Assembly: GCA_963676165.1 (NCBI GenBank)
Contig: OY781043.1
Span: 3,782,001-3,846,000 of the forward strand
DNA: 64,000 nucleotides
Direction of reading: 5' to 3'
Origin: JAQIBY01 sp963676165
GTDB lineage: Bacteria; Bacteroidota; Bacteroidia; Bacteroidales; ML635J-15
Shown piece by piece: positions 44,118-53,364 of this stretch. The notes beneath the pieces were generated by a model, which was not told the DNA's origin, did not search any database, and saw only the letters and a list, made by a program, of their open reading frames with translations. A program made the translations under genes and the position numbers. Numbering within the stretch: the first letter of the stretch is position 1; the number at the start of each line of letters is the position of its first letter.

Positions 44118-45341
44118 ATGGGAAGAAGAAAAGAAAGTCCTGAGTACAAAGCAATGCGTGATTTAGCCTTGGAACAGTTAAAAAGAGGTCAATCGTTAAC
44201 CGGTAAAGGTGGTGTTTTTGAACCTATTGTTAAAGAGTTTTTAGAAAGTGCTTTACAAGCAGAGATGGATGCGCACTTGGATCCAGCCGAACGTTCAAGT
44301 GGCAATAAGCGCAATGGCAAAGGGCAGAAGACACTTAAAACAGATGTAGGAGAGGTAACCATTGAGCCACCTTATGATCGTAATGGCACATTTGAGCCAG
44401 AGATAATAAAAAAGCGTCAAACTGTTTTAGCGGATAATTTAGCCCCCAAGATCATAGGCCTTTATGGTAAAGGGATGAGTCTACGCGATATAGGCCTTTA
44501 TATTGAGGAGATGTATGATGTGGAGGTTTCTTCTAGCGTTTTAAGCGAGATTACCGATCGAGTTATACCTCAGGTTAAAGAGTGGCAAAATCGCCCATTA
44601 GACGATGTTTATCCGATTGTGTGGCTTGATGCAATGCATTATAAAGTACGTGATGGAGGGAAGGTGGTTTCCCGTGCAGTTTACAATATTTTATCCGTCA
44701 ACAAAGAAGGCCGCAAAGAATTGATTGGGATGTATATATCAGAAAGCGAAGGTGCAAATTTCTGGCTTTCAGTCCTTACAGATTTAAAAAGTCGAGGTGT
44801 TAAAGATATTCTAATTGCTTGTACAGATAATCTTTCCGGCTTCTCTCAAGCCATCTTAAGCATTTTTCCAGAGGCAGAAATACAGAAGTGTATTGTTCAT
44901 CAAATCAGGAATTCTATTAAATATGTAGCCTCAAAAGACCAGAAGCCTTTTATGAAAGATCTTAAAAAGGTGTATAAAGCAGCAACAAAGTCGGGAGCTG
45001 AAACAGAGCTGCTTAATTTGGAAGATATTTGGGGTAAGAAATATCCAATTGTGATTAAGTCCTGGAATGAGAACTGGAATGAACTATCCAATTACTTCAA
45101 ATATGATGAGCCTATTAGAAAACTGATTTACACGACTAATCCTGTTGAAGGTTTTCATCGTCAGGTCCGTAAAGTAACGAAAACCAAAGGTGCATTTACC
45201 AGCGATATGGCGCTGCTTAAGCTCATCTATTTGGTTACTGAAAATGTGTCAAAGAAATGGACTCAGCCTCTGCATAACTGGTCACTAACAGTACAACAAC
45301 TGTGTATTCACTTCGAAGGTCGTTTTAAAATCGAACTCTAA
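44118..45341 (+). CDS. IS256-family (mutator-type) transposase
   Basis: 407 residues, full length. Mutator-family motifs: LQAEMDAHLDPAERSSGNKR-like N-terminus, SSSVLSEITDRV, YPIVWLDAMHYKVRDGG (first Asp), ILIACTDNLSGFSQAI (second Asp), KCIVHQIRNS and IYTTNPVEGFHRQVRK (Glu). DDE-type copy-out transposition. The frame is intact and ATG 44118 lies 56 bp inside the left repeat, so it may be active. Confidence 0.96.
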   Translation: MGRRKESPEYKAMRDLALEQLKRGQSLTGKGGVFEPIVKEFLESALQAEMDAHLDPAERSSGNKRNGKGQKTLKTDVGEVTIEPPYDRNGTFEPEIIKKRQTVLADNLAPKIIGLYGKGMSLRDIGLYIEEMYDVEVSSSVLSEITDRVIPQVKEWQNRPLDDVYPIVWLDAMHYKVRDGGKVVSRAVYNILSVNKEGRKELIGMYISESEGANFWLSVLTDLKSRGVKDILIACTDNLSGFSQAILSIFPEAEIQKCIVHQIRNSIKYVASKDQKPFMKDLKKVYKAATKSGAETELLNLEDIWGKKYPIVIKSWNENWNELSNYFKYDEPIRKLIYTTNPVEGFHRQVRKVTKTKGAFTSDMALLKLIYLVTENVSKKWTQPLHNWSLTVQQLCIHFEGRFKIEL

Positions 45342-45373
45342 AAACAGTGAACCAACTCTAAAAAGCAAAGGAA

Positions 45374-45452
45374 AAATAATTTATAAAACCTGTCAAGGGT
45401 ATATAAACGGCTTCGTACCTCAGCCGCCCTTGACAGAACCTGTAAATTATTT
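45374..45452. other. Nested hairpin inside the IS256 tail
   Basis: Three stacked stems: AAATAATTTA/TAAATTATTT, CTGTCAAGGG/CCCTTGACAG and CGGC/GCCG, separated by short loops. It lies between the transposase stop and the right terminal repeat. It may be a transcription terminator insulating the element, or a structured RNA; IS256 elements do not usually need such a part. Confidence 0.65.
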
Positions 45453-45559
45453 AAGCGGGCTTTTAAGAATTGGTCTCGAAAAAAATATTAATTTTGATTA
45501 TTCATTAACAAACAACTGGACAGAGTTCAGATTACACTCCCTTAAAAAACTCATTTATC

Positions 45560-46747
45560 CTAATACAACAAACCAAACATCCACAGCGGAATACTGTTAT
45601 TAATGCCAATTTCGATATCATCTTTTACTATAAATGCATTATCCATTCCCGCAACTTGCTTTTGAGTTTTACTTTTCCCTCCAATCTCAACAATATAGGA
45701 ATCATCAATTAAAATATCCCCTTTTTCAGGCAAACTTAATCGATGCAAGTGGGATAATTGTGATAAAAAGAAACTTTCACGTACATTTCCGATATCAGGA
45801 TTTCCCTCGCTTAATGCATAAATATAGTTTGTGTTGTGCAACCAGATTTTATCAGGCTTGTTTAACACACTAATGCTTTTTGTCCTTTTATAAAGCATTT
45901 GGATGAGTTCAGCACGTTCCAACAAATCCAATGCTTCTATTACCGCATTTCGAGTTAAACCTATCTTCTCACTGAGTTTTGAAATGTTTGGAGTAAAAGG
46001 AACATTCACTGATAAAACATACAATAATCGCTTTAGCTTGGCAATGCTATTGTAATCGAAAGCTTTTACTGTCAATAAATCCAATTCCAATATTAAATTG
46101 ACAATGTTACGTATGCGTTGATAATATTCAATTTCATTGTCCTCAAAAAATGGGAATGCACCTGTTTTTAAATAATCAGAAAAGTATTTCAGTGGCTTAA
46201 ATTGCTTTAATAAATCATGTGCAATTGATTCATGATCAGACAATAATATTTGGAGTGAGAGTTTGGGTGAATCAATTTTATGTTGAAATTGTAGAAACTC
46301 CCTAAATGACATTTCTTTCAAAGTATAACTTATTGCCCGGCGACTTAAATCTGATTCTCCTTTGTAAATATCAAGAATTGAAGAAGATGAAAAAATTAGT
46401 TTCAAACTAGGAAAATCATCATAAATCAATTTTAACTCTCGTGACCAGTTTGGGTATTTATGAACTTCATCCAGCAAAAGTAATTGTCCACCTTGCTTCT
46501 CAAATGCTTCTGCCAATGAATACAGATTATTTTCTGTAAAAAACAAATCATCCAAGGCAACATATAAACTTTCAATTTCTGGATGTTCTGCAGCAATTTG
46601 TAACATTAAAGTGGTTTTTCCTGCACCACGACTTCCTAACAAACTTATCTGTCGATTATCAAAATTCATTTCATTAAACAAATATCGCTTAAATGTAAGA
46701 GGTACATTTTTAATTTTTTGAGCCGATTTTATCAGAAGATTTTCCAT
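45560..46747 (-). CDS. AAA ATPase with C-terminal DUF4143-like region (paralogue)
   Basis: 395 residues from the ATG at 46747, chosen because it places the P-loop GSRGAGKTT at residues 38-46, exactly as in the 13518-14711 paralogue; upstream in-frame starts give a poorly matching extension. Walker B LLLLDEVHKY, a sensor-like SSSSILD, LSRRAISYTLKEMSFREFLQF, a winged-helix stretch (LSEKIGLTRNAVIEALDLLERAEL), and the C-terminal YIVEIGGKSKTQKQVAGM. Role not established for the family. The IS256 target duplication begins ~10 bp beyond its stop codon. Confidence 0.86.
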   Translation of the reverse strand: MENLLIKSAQKIKNVPLTFKRYLFNEMNFDNRQISLLGSRGAGKTTLMLQIAAEHPEIESLYVALDDLFFTENNLYSLAEAFEKQGGQLLLLDEVHKYPNWSRELKLIYDDFPSLKLIFSSSSILDIYKGESDLSRRAISYTLKEMSFREFLQFQHKIDSPKLSLQILLSDHESIAHDLLKQFKPLKYFSDYLKTGAFPFFEDNEIEYYQRIRNIVNLILELDLLTVKAFDYNSIAKLKRLLYVLSVNVPFTPNISKLSEKIGLTRNAVIEALDLLERAELIQMLYKRTKSISVLNKPDKIWLHNTNYIYALSEGNPDIGNVRESFFLSQLSHLHRLSLPEKGDILIDDSYIVEIGGKSKTQKQVAGMDNAFIVKDDIEIGINNSIPLWMFGLLY

Positions 46748-46935
46748 AATTGCTTTCAATTTAAGCAAATTTAACAATATTTTGCTTTTCATCAAAGCAT
46801 TTTTGTGTATTTTTTGCTTTTTTATTGAGCAATTTTGTGTTTTTTGACTTCTTCATCGTGCATTTTCGCCCTCTTGAAAGTGATTTCCCTTCATTTCAAA
46901 AAAATTTATACCTTGAGCATTCAAAATCGTTGACT

Positions 46936-48852
46936 ATGAAAACAATCATTGATCTTTTTGAGGAAAGCGTAAAACAATATGCGGATAATCCCTTTCTATG
47001 GGAAAAACAAAATGGGAAATACCAAGCAACAACGTATAAAGCATGCAAAGAACAAGTTGAAATTCTTGCTGCCGGACTCATGTCGTTGGGATTGGAAGAA
47101 AAAGATCATGTCGCCTTATTAAGTGAAGGCAGAAACCAATGGATTATGAGCGAATTGGCAGTGCTTTATAATCATGCTGCTAACGTTCCATTATCCATAA
47201 AATTAGAAGCCAAAGAAATTCTGTTTAGAATCAATCATTCAGAGGCAAAATTTGTTATAGTATCTGGTCAACAAGCTGAAAAAATTGCTTTAATAAAAGA
47301 TGAATTAACATCCGTAAAGCAAATTATTTATCTGGATACAGTACCTGAGTTGGACTCGGATGGAATATCGTATCAAGCGGTTTTTTCACGAGGTGAAGAG
47401 CTATTAAAATCACAAGCAGATGCAATATTCCAACGCAGGCAACATATTGAAAATAATTCCTGGGTCAACATTACATACACTTCCGGAACAACAGCAGATC
47501 CGAAAGGCATTATATTAACTCACAGGAATTATACGGCTAATGTGGAGCAGGCATACAGCTTAATGGATATTCCTGACTATTATAAAACCCTATTAATTCT
47601 TCCACTTGATCATTGTTTTGCGCATGTCGCAGGCATATACAGCTTTATGGGGAAAGGTGCATCCTTGGCCATGGTTGAAACCGGATCAACACCTATGCAA
47701 ACACTGAAAAACATACCGAAAAATATTCAGGAAATTCAGCCTCATTTACTACTTAGTGTACCTGCACTGGCAAAGAACTTTAAGAAAAACATAGATGCCG
47801 GAATTAAAGCCAAAGGAAAATTCATGTATGGTTTGTATCAAGCAGCGTTAAAAAATGCCTATAAATACAATAAAGAAGGCTTTAATAAAGGAAAAGGCTT
47901 ACAAATTTTAAGAAAACCCTTGCATGCGATTTTTGATGCCATTTTATTTAAAAAAATCCGTCAGTTCTTTGGTGGAAATTTGGAGTTTTTCATAGGTGGT
48001 GGAGCTTTACTTGACATTGCATTACAACGCTATTTCTATGCAATAGGAATTCCAATGATGCAAGGATATGGACTGTCTGAAGCAACTCCAATCATTAGCT
48101 CCAATGCATTGCATAAGCACAAATTAGGCTCAAGCGGATTTTTAGTTGATCAACTTGATATCCGAATTTGTGATGATGATGGAAATGATTTACCGGTTGG
48201 ACAAAAGGGCGAAATCGTTGTGAAAGGTGAAAATGTGATGTATGGATATTGGAAAAATGAAAAAGCAACAGCAGAAACTGTCATTGATGGCTGGTTACAT
48301 ACCGGCGACATGGGTTATATGGATGCTGATGGCTTTTTGTATGTGTTGGGACGATTCAAAAGCCTGCTGATTGCCAGCGATGGAGAAAAATACAGTCCTG
48401 AGGCCATTGAAGAATCGCTCACTGAAAAAACAAAGTATATTGATCAAGTCGTGCTTCACAACGATCAAAGCCCATACACTGTGGGCTTGGTTTATCCTGA
48501 TTATAATGCGCTGGAATCTGCTCTGAAATCGCACAATCTGAATTTAGCAAGTAAAGCAGGTCAGGAAAAAGCATTAAAGCTGGTTCAGCAAGACATAAAT
48601 TTGTTTAAGAAAGGTGGAATATTTGAAGGGGAATTTCCTGAACGTTGGTTGCCATCAGCCATTGCGTTGCTTTCTGAAGGATTTACAGAGCAAAATAAAA
48701 TGATGAATAGCACCATGAAGGTAGTGCGTGGAAAAGTCACTGAGCATTACAAAGAAACCATAGATTTTCTGTACGATTTCCAGAAAAAAGATTTGGCTGA
48801 AACTCATAAAATCAAAGCAATTTCAGCCAGTGGAAAGACAGTAGTGGAATAA
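46936..48852 (+). CDS. Long-chain acyl-CoA synthetase (AMP-forming)
   Basis: 638 residues from the ATG at 46936 (MKTIIDLFEESVKQYADNPFLW), the usual start; the longer frame upstream is T-rich noncoding sequence. Motifs: A3 NITYTSGTTADPKGIIL, A5 MMQGYGLSEATPIIS, A7 DGWLHTGDMGYMDADGF, A8 LGRFKSLLIASDGEKYSP. It activates fatty acids to acyl-CoA for lipid synthesis or degradation. Membrane-associated, as usual. A small membrane-protein ORF follows 4 bp after. Confidence 0.94.
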   Translation: MKTIIDLFEESVKQYADNPFLWEKQNGKYQATTYKACKEQVEILAAGLMSLGLEEKDHVALLSEGRNQWIMSELAVLYNHAANVPLSIKLEAKEILFRINHSEAKFVIVSGQQAEKIALIKDELTSVKQIIYLDTVPELDSDGISYQAVFSRGEELLKSQADAIFQRRQHIENNSWVNITYTSGTTADPKGIILTHRNYTANVEQAYSLMDIPDYYKTLLILPLDHCFAHVAGIYSFMGKGASLAMVETGSTPMQTLKNIPKNIQEIQPHLLLSVPALAKNFKKNIDAGIKAKGKFMYGLYQAALKNAYKYNKEGFNKGKGLQILRKPLHAIFDAILFKKIRQFFGGNLEFFIGGGALLDIALQRYFYAIGIPMMQGYGLSEATPIISSNALHKHKLGSSGFLVDQLDIRICDDDGNDLPVGQKGEIVVKGENVMYGYWKNEKATAETVIDGWLHTGDMGYMDADGFLYVLGRFKSLLIASDGEKYSPEAIEESLTEKTKYIDQVVLHNDQSPYTVGLVYPDYNALESALKSHNLNLASKAGQEKALKLVQQDINLFKKGGIFEGEFPERWLPSAIALLSEGFTEQNKMMNSTMKVVRGKVTEHYKETIDFLYDFQKKDLAETHKIKAISASGKTVVE

Positions 48853-48856
48853 TGAA

Positions 48857-49096
48857 ATGATAGACAAAAATAAAATACCAGAAAAAACTTTAGAAGATTT
48901 AGTTGAGTTGCTTGGCTATGATGGAGCCGAAGCATTTCTTAATGATGAACGATACAATTTTCAAGCTGTTCAACGAAAAATCTTTTCCGAAAGGTTTAAA
49001 CGAAGATATGGCAAAAGAATTTATGTTTATATTGGACTTATTGCATTGATAATCACAATTATTTATGAAATTCTCAGAGCAAATTATATTATTTAA
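48857..49096 (+). CDS. Small membrane protein, unknown
   Basis: 79 residues: an acidic N-terminal half (KIPEKTLEDLVELLGYDGAEAFL), a basic region (RFKRRYGKRIY) and one predicted helix (IGLIALIITIIYEILR). No known family. It starts 4 bp after the acyl-CoA synthetase stop and has a sensible positive-inside topology, so it is likely real and co-transcribed. Confidence 0.55.
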   Translation: MIDKNKIPEKTLEDLVELLGYDGAEAFLNDERYNFQAVQRKIFSERFKRRYGKRIYVYIGLIALIITIIYEILRANYII

Positions 49097-49105
49097 TAAA
49101 AGATT

Positions 49106-49170
49106 AATCACTAAATTAAGTCTAATTTGGTGATTTAATTCACCGATTTTGATCAAATTTGGTGATTTTT
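49106..49170. terminator. Two successive hairpins between convergent genes
   Basis: The first hairpin, AATCACTAAATT/AATTTGGTGATT, pairs in 11 of 12 positions. The second, CACCGATTTTGA/TCAAATTTGGTG, pairs in 10 of 12 and is followed by ATTTTT. Together they probably terminate both the acyl-CoA synthetase transcript and the opposing dapD transcript. Confidence 0.6.
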
Positions 49171-49178
49171 GAACAGTC

Positions 49179-50003
49179 TTAAGCTGAAACATTATATTCC
49201 CTCAAAGCATCGTTAAGGGATGTTTTCTTATCAGTAGAAGCTTTACGTTTACCAATAATTAGAGCGCAAGACACCTGATATTCACCTGCAGGGAATTTTT
49301 TAGTGTATGAACCAGGAATTACAACTGAACGTGCAGGAATTCTACCTTTCATTTCCACGGGCTCATCTTCGGTAACATCAATAATTTTAGTTGATGCAGT
49401 CAACACAACATTTGCGCCAAGCACAGCCTCACGTTCAACATGTACGCCTTCAACGACAATGCAACGTGAACCAATGAAACAATGATCTTCAATGATAACG
49501 GGAGCAGCCTGAACCGGTTCTAAAACACCACCAATACCAACACCACCTGAAAGATGAACATGTTCACCAATTTGAGCACATGAACCTACAGTAGCCCAAG
49601 TATCAACCATGGTATATTGACCTACCCAAGCGCCAATATTAACATAAGATGGCATCATAATTACTCCATTGCTTAAGAAGGAACCGTAGCGTGCAATACC
49701 ATCAGGTACAACACGAACGCCCATTTCAGCATAATTCTTTTTTAATGGAATTTTGTCATGATATTCAAAGATTCCTTCTTCGAAAGTTTCCATTTTACGA
49801 AGCGGAAAATACATAATGACAGCTTTTTTCACCCAATCATTGACTTTCCAACCACTTTCCGATGTTTCATCGGGTTCAGCAACACGAATTCGACCCTTGT
49901 CAAGATCTTCTATGGTTTCAATAATTGCTGATTCAGTTTTGCTATCTTTCAATAAATCTCGGTTTTCCCAAGCTTTTTCTATCAATTCTTTTCTTTGGTT
50001 CAT
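49179..50003 (-). CDS. dapD: 2,3,4,5-tetrahydropyridine-2,6-dicarboxylate N-succinyltransferase
   Basis: 274 residues. Left-handed beta-helix hexapeptide repeats (GIARYGSFLSNGVIM, VNIGAWVGQYTMVDTWATVG, GEHVHLSGGVGIGG, DHCFIGSRCIVVEGVHV) and the N-terminal helical cap. Succinyl-CoA-dependent step of lysine/meso-diaminopimelate synthesis. The ATG at 50003 follows sufT by 12 bp in the same direction, so dapD is transcribed with the suf genes. The asd gene of the same pathway lies elsewhere in this window. Confidence 0.96.
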   Translation of the reverse strand: MNQRKELIEKAWENRDLLKDSKTESAIIETIEDLDKGRIRVAEPDETSESGWKVNDWVKKAVIMYFPLRKMETFEEGIFEYHDKIPLKKNYAEMGVRVVPDGIARYGSFLSNGVIMMPSYVNIGAWVGQYTMVDTWATVGSCAQIGEHVHLSGGVGIGGVLEPVQAAPVIIEDHCFIGSRCIVVEGVHVEREAVLGANVVLTASTKIIDVTEDEPVEMKGRIPARSVVIPGSYTKKFPAGEYQVSCALIIGKRKASTDKKTSLNDALREYNVSA

Positions 50004-50015
50004 GCACCTATTTTT

Positions 50016-50330
50016 TTACAATAATCCAAGTTCAAGTTTCGCTTCATCGCTCATTTTTTCTTTGTCCCAAGGCGGATCAAAAACAATATTAACCTTCACT
50101 TTACCAACACCTTTAGCACGTAAAACGGCAGTCTCTGTCATCATAACAATATTATCAGCCATAGGACAATTTGGTGCAGTCAGTGTCATATCAATTTCCA
50201 CATTATTATCGTCATCCATGTCAATGCGATAGATTAAACCCAAATCGTAGATATTGACAGGTATTTCCGGGTCAAAAACTTTACGCAATTGGCTCACAAT
50301 GTCCAATTGTATTTCTTGTTGATTCTTCAT
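50016..50330 (-). CDS. sufT: SUF-associated MIP18/DUF59-family protein (SufT-like)
   Basis: 104 residues, a full DUF59 domain: FDPEIPVNIYDLGLIYRID at the N-terminus, TLTAPNCPMAD with the conserved Cys, then VNIVFDPPWDKEKMSDEAKLELG. It supports Fe-S cluster maturation or transfer. It sits between sufE and dapD, 5 bp after sufE, consistent with the SUF pathway. Confidence 0.92.
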   Translation of the reverse strand: MKNQQEIQLDIVSQLRKVFDPEIPVNIYDLGLIYRIDMDDDNNVEIDMTLTAPNCPMADNIVMMTETAVLRAKGVGKVKVNIVFDPPWDKEKMSDEAKLELGLL

Positions 50331-50335
50331 AATGA

Positions 50336-50754
50336 TTACGATTTTGCATGATAAGCCATTGCATAGGCTTTAATTCGCTTAATCATTGCTAAAAGTCCGT
50401 TTGAACGGGTTGGTGAAAGATGTTGATGCAGTCCAATTTGATCGATAAAAAATAAATCTGTTTTCATGACTTCCTCAGGAGTTTCATCTTCGAGGACTCG
50501 AATTAATAAACTCGCAATTCCCTTCGTGATAATTGCATCAGAATCCGCTTTAAAATGCATTTTTCCATCTTTTACCTCAGCAGTAATCCATAATTTTGAC
50601 TGACAACCATCAATCAAATATCTTCTGTTTTTTCTGAAGATGGAAGATGCTCCAATTCATTTCCCAAATCTACTAAGTAAGCATATTTGTCCATCCAATC
50701 GTCAAAAACGGAAAATTCCTCAATGACAACATTCTGTTTTGTTTCAATACTCAT
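50336..50754 (-). pseudogene. sufE: sufE with an apparent -1 frameshift
   Basis: The N-terminal half (MSIETKQNVVIEEF...LPSSEK) is read from the ATG at 50754 and stops early (TEDI*). The C-terminal half (RRYLIDGCQSKLWITAEV...AYHAKS) is in the -1 frame from the A6 run at 50628-50633. With one extra A the two join to a 139-residue SufE, the normal length, with the persulfide Cys in GCQS. SufE takes sulfur from SufS. The lesion could be a sequencing or assembly homopolymer error, a real mutation, or a -1 slip on A_AAA_A; I cannot tell which. Confidence 0.75.
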
Positions 50755-50787
50755 AACACACATTCAACAATTAATAAAACACTTTGT

Positions 50788-52005
50788 TTAACCTCTCAAA
50801 ATCATACTAATTTTCTGCAAATTTTTCATCAGAACATCGATTTCCTTTTGGGTGTTATACAATGCTATAGATGCACGAATTGTTCCTGAAATATTGTAAT
50901 GATTCATTACTGGTTCAGCACAATGTGTACCTGTACGAACAGCCACGCCAGTTTTATCCAACATGGTTCCCATATCGTAAGGATGAATTCCATCCAAAAC
51001 AAAGGAAAGTACGGATGTCTTTTGCTGAGCAGTACCAATCATTTTTAATCCATCAATTTGCAATAATTTTTCAGTGGCGTAATGAAAAAGTGCTTCTTCA
51101 TGTTGAAGAATATTTTCTAATCCTATTTGACTAATGTATTGAATTGCAGCGTCTAAACCTATTGCTCCAACGTAATTAGGAGTTCCGGCTTCAAACTTAA
51201 AAGGTAATTCATTGTAAGTTGTTTTCTCAATGGAAACTGAAGAAATCATTTCTCCACCACCATGGAAAGGTGGCATAGCTTCCAAATATTTTTCTTTACC
51301 GTATAACACTCCAATTCCAGTAGGTCCATAAATTTTATGTCCAGAGAAAGCAAGAAAATCACAATCTAATGCTTGTACATCCACTTGCAAATGCTGAATA
51401 GATTGAGCTGCATCAACAAAAACAGGTACATCAGCATCATGTGCAATTTGAATCATTTCTTTTATCGGATTTATGGTTCCTAACGCATTGGAAACATGAG
51501 TAAAAGAAACAATTTTAGTTTTATCGGTTATAGCAGCTTTAAATTTTTCTAAAGACAAACTACCATCTTCTTCGAATTTTAGTACAATCAATTTTGCTGA
51601 TTTACGCTCAGCAAGCATTTGCCAAGGAACAAAATTGGAATGGTGTTCCATTTCAGTGATTAATATTTCATCCCCTTCATGAATAAATGCTTCACCAAAA
51701 CTGTAAGCCACTAAATTAACTGCTTCAGTTGTTCCTCGCGTAAATATAATTTCAGACATGCGCTTAGCATGAATGAAATCCGCCATATTTTGACGCGCAT
51801 TTTCATGAGCAGAAGTGCTTTCTTCACTCAAATAATGAACTCCTCTATGAATATTTGAATTGAGCCGATAGTACAAATCATCCATGGCTTTTATAACTTG
51901 TACAGGTTTTTGGGTTGTGGCAGCATTATCAAGATATACCAGAGGTTTCCCATAAATTTCTTGTTTGAGTATGGGGAAATCTTCACGTATGTTTTGAATA
52001 CTCAT
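50788..52005 (-). CDS. sufS: Cysteine desulfurase, SufS type
   Basis: 405 residues from the ATG at 52005 (MSIQNIREDFPILKQEIYGK); a TTG 6 nt upstream is in frame. PLP enzyme: DNAATTQKP at the N-terminus, the PLP Lys in FSGHKIYGPTGIG and the active-site Cys in RTGTHCAEPVM (group II loop). It transfers sulfur as persulfide to SufE. sufS-sufE-sufT-dapD are in one direction, so they form a Fe-S assembly operon with a diaminopimelate gene at its end. Confidence 0.96.
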   Translation of the reverse strand: MSIQNIREDFPILKQEIYGKPLVYLDNAATTQKPVQVIKAMDDLYYRLNSNIHRGVHYLSEESTSAHENARQNMADFIHAKRMSEIIFTRGTTEAVNLVAYSFGEAFIHEGDEILITEMEHHSNFVPWQMLAERKSAKLIVLKFEEDGSLSLEKFKAAITDKTKIVSFTHVSNALGTINPIKEMIQIAHDADVPVFVDAAQSIQHLQVDVQALDCDFLAFSGHKIYGPTGIGVLYGKEKYLEAMPPFHGGGEMISSVSIEKTTYNELPFKFEAGTPNYVGAIGLDAAIQYISQIGLENILQHEEALFHYATEKLLQIDGLKMIGTAQQKTSVLSFVLDGIHPYDMGTMLDKTGVAVRTGTHCAEPVMNHYNISGTIRASIALYNTQKEIDVLMKNLQKISMILRG

Positions 52006-52127
52006 TGTCAAATCTTTCTGTTTGTGCTGTAAAAGTAAGAAAAAAGTTGAAGGGATACCGTATGGATATTTGCTTATTCTTGATTTACTGTCTTTTTGAT
52101 ATTGCCAACTTCATAACCTGATTCAAG

Positions 52128-52847
52128 TTAATATACTCCAATTCGATATGATTTTAAGGCTTGATTAAGTTTATCATGCTGTCCATCAGTTACTTTATTA
52201 AGATAAGCGTAAAAATTTGGACCATGGTTTTTATGAATTGTATGACACAATTCGTGTAAAATAATGTAATCTACCAAGTCATTAGGCAACATCATTAAAT
52301 GCAAGGAAAAATTGAGATTATTCTTTGAAGAGCAAGATCCCCAACGCGTGCGCGCCGATGTAATTTTGATTTTTTGATAAGAAAAGCCATGTACTCTTGC
52401 CAATTCCTCAACTCTGGGTAAAATGGTTCGTTTTGCTTCCATGCGCCAAAGCATTTCTATGGCTTTGCGAATACTATCTTGAATAGATTCTGATAGAATA
52501 TCAAAATTCTGAGGGATAGCAATTGTCAAACAGTTTTTAATCAATTTTGCATGCATTTGTTCCGATTCTGTTCGACGGATTTGAATAGTATAGCCTCGGG
52601 TTTTAAATTCAGTTGTTTCATCAAAAACCGTAAGTTTTCTCAAGTTTTTATCTTGCTTTTCTTTGAGTTTAATAATTTTAGGTTTAATGTTTTCGACAGC
52701 CTGTATTGCATGCTTATAACTTCCACCTTTGGGAATACTTACTAAAACAGAACCGTCGGGCTGAAGTTTAAAATGATAATACTTTCTAGCCCGACCGTTT
52801 TTTGAAAGACATACACGTCCTATGCCTTCCATAAAGATTTCACGCAT
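52128..52847 (-). CDS. YgjP-type metallopeptidase (DUF45)
   Basis: 239 residues. The zinc site is clear: YIILHELCHTIHKNHGPNF (HExxH with a third His), preceded by the family signature TRWGSCSSKNNLNFSLHLM. No signal peptide, so cytoplasmic. These peptidases are often found near restriction or mobile genes but are also plain chromosomal genes; here it is followed by a core-type gene. Substrate unknown. It is 5 bp downstream of the 93-residue protein and probably co-transcribed. Confidence 0.9.
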   Translation of the reverse strand: MREIFMEGIGRVCLSKNGRARKYYHFKLQPDGSVLVSIPKGGSYKHAIQAVENIKPKIIKLKEKQDKNLRKLTVFDETTEFKTRGYTIQIRRTESEQMHAKLIKNCLTIAIPQNFDILSESIQDSIRKAIEMLWRMEAKRTILPRVEELARVHGFSYQKIKITSARTRWGSCSSKNNLNFSLHLMMLPNDLVDYIILHELCHTIHKNHGPNFYAYLNKVTDGQHDKLNQALKSYRIGVY

Positions 52848-52852
52848 GTTGC

Positions 52853-53134
52853 TTATTTTACAATTTCGCTAAGTTTTTTGAACGAACTGTCTGCAACTTC
52901 ATACATGTCTTTTTCAATTGCTTTAAACGCTTGACGTTTTTCTTTACCATCCTGAATACGACGTGATTCATTGATTCTGCTAATTAAATCGTTATGCTGA
53001 TCCATCATTGCATGCATCAAATCCTCAACTTCATCATTTTTATCTTCATTCAGAAGTTTAGCAATCATACAGTCGGTTAGTACTTCATAAGTTAACCACT
53101 TTAAGTCTTTTTTCAAATCACGAATATTCGCCAT
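52853..53134 (-). CDS. Small helical protein, unknown
   Basis: 93 residues, all predicted alpha-helical (DLKKDLKWLTYEVLTDCMIA, then MDQHNDLISRINESRRIQDG). I recognise no named family, although the sequence looks like a conserved small Bacteroidota protein. Its ATG is at a normal position and it lies just upstream of the peptidase gene on the same strand. Confidence 0.65.
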   Translation of the reverse strand: MANIRDLKKDLKWLTYEVLTDCMIAKLLNEDKNDEVEDLMHAMMDQHNDLISRINESRRIQDGKEKRQAFKAIEKDMYEVADSSFKKLSEIVK

Positions 53135-53364
53135 AATCTTATTTTTTTCTAATCAATAAATGAATAGTCAAATGTAACATTTTTATTTATGCAACAAGTA
53201 AATTGGGGTGAAGTTTGAGGTTCAAGGTTTGAAAATTTGAGGTTAGCACCTAGTAGTTGACCGAGCCGTTCCGCGCTGGCTGAAGAGGACTAAGAATGTC
53301 TCGAAGCCAGCCGCAAGTTTTAAAGTCAACACTGACATATGGCTCACGACACCTGAACTCTGAC
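53135..53364. other. 230-bp GC-richer spacer
   Basis: No gene seen. It contains GCTGGCT...AGCCAGC (a ~7-bp stem around 53274-53307) and direct repeats such as TTTGAGGTTC/TTTGAGGTTAG, and ends with CTGACTCATG words shared with 29695 and 43190. Likely a decayed repeat-derived region. Confidence 0.45.

Larger units (their letters stand above)
44062..45541 (+). mobile_element. IS256-family insertion sequence with TSD
   Basis: Terminal inverted repeats GAGACTGTATTCTGAAGTCTG (left, 44062) and, read from the right end at 45541, GGGAGTGTAATCTGAACTCTG; 21 of 25 bases match over the full repeats. An 8-bp target duplication TTAAAAAA stands at 44054-44061 and 45542-45549. It carries one transposase gene and a ~200-bp noncoding tail with a strong nested hairpin. 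Terminal repeats and duplication are clean, indicating recent insertion. Confidence 0.93.

Noticed and set aside
50336..50617. A 93-residue stand-alone SufE-like ORF with a TTG start
   Set aside because: The missing N-terminal half is encoded immediately upstream in another frame; together they make a normal-length SufE, so it is treated as a frameshifted gene.
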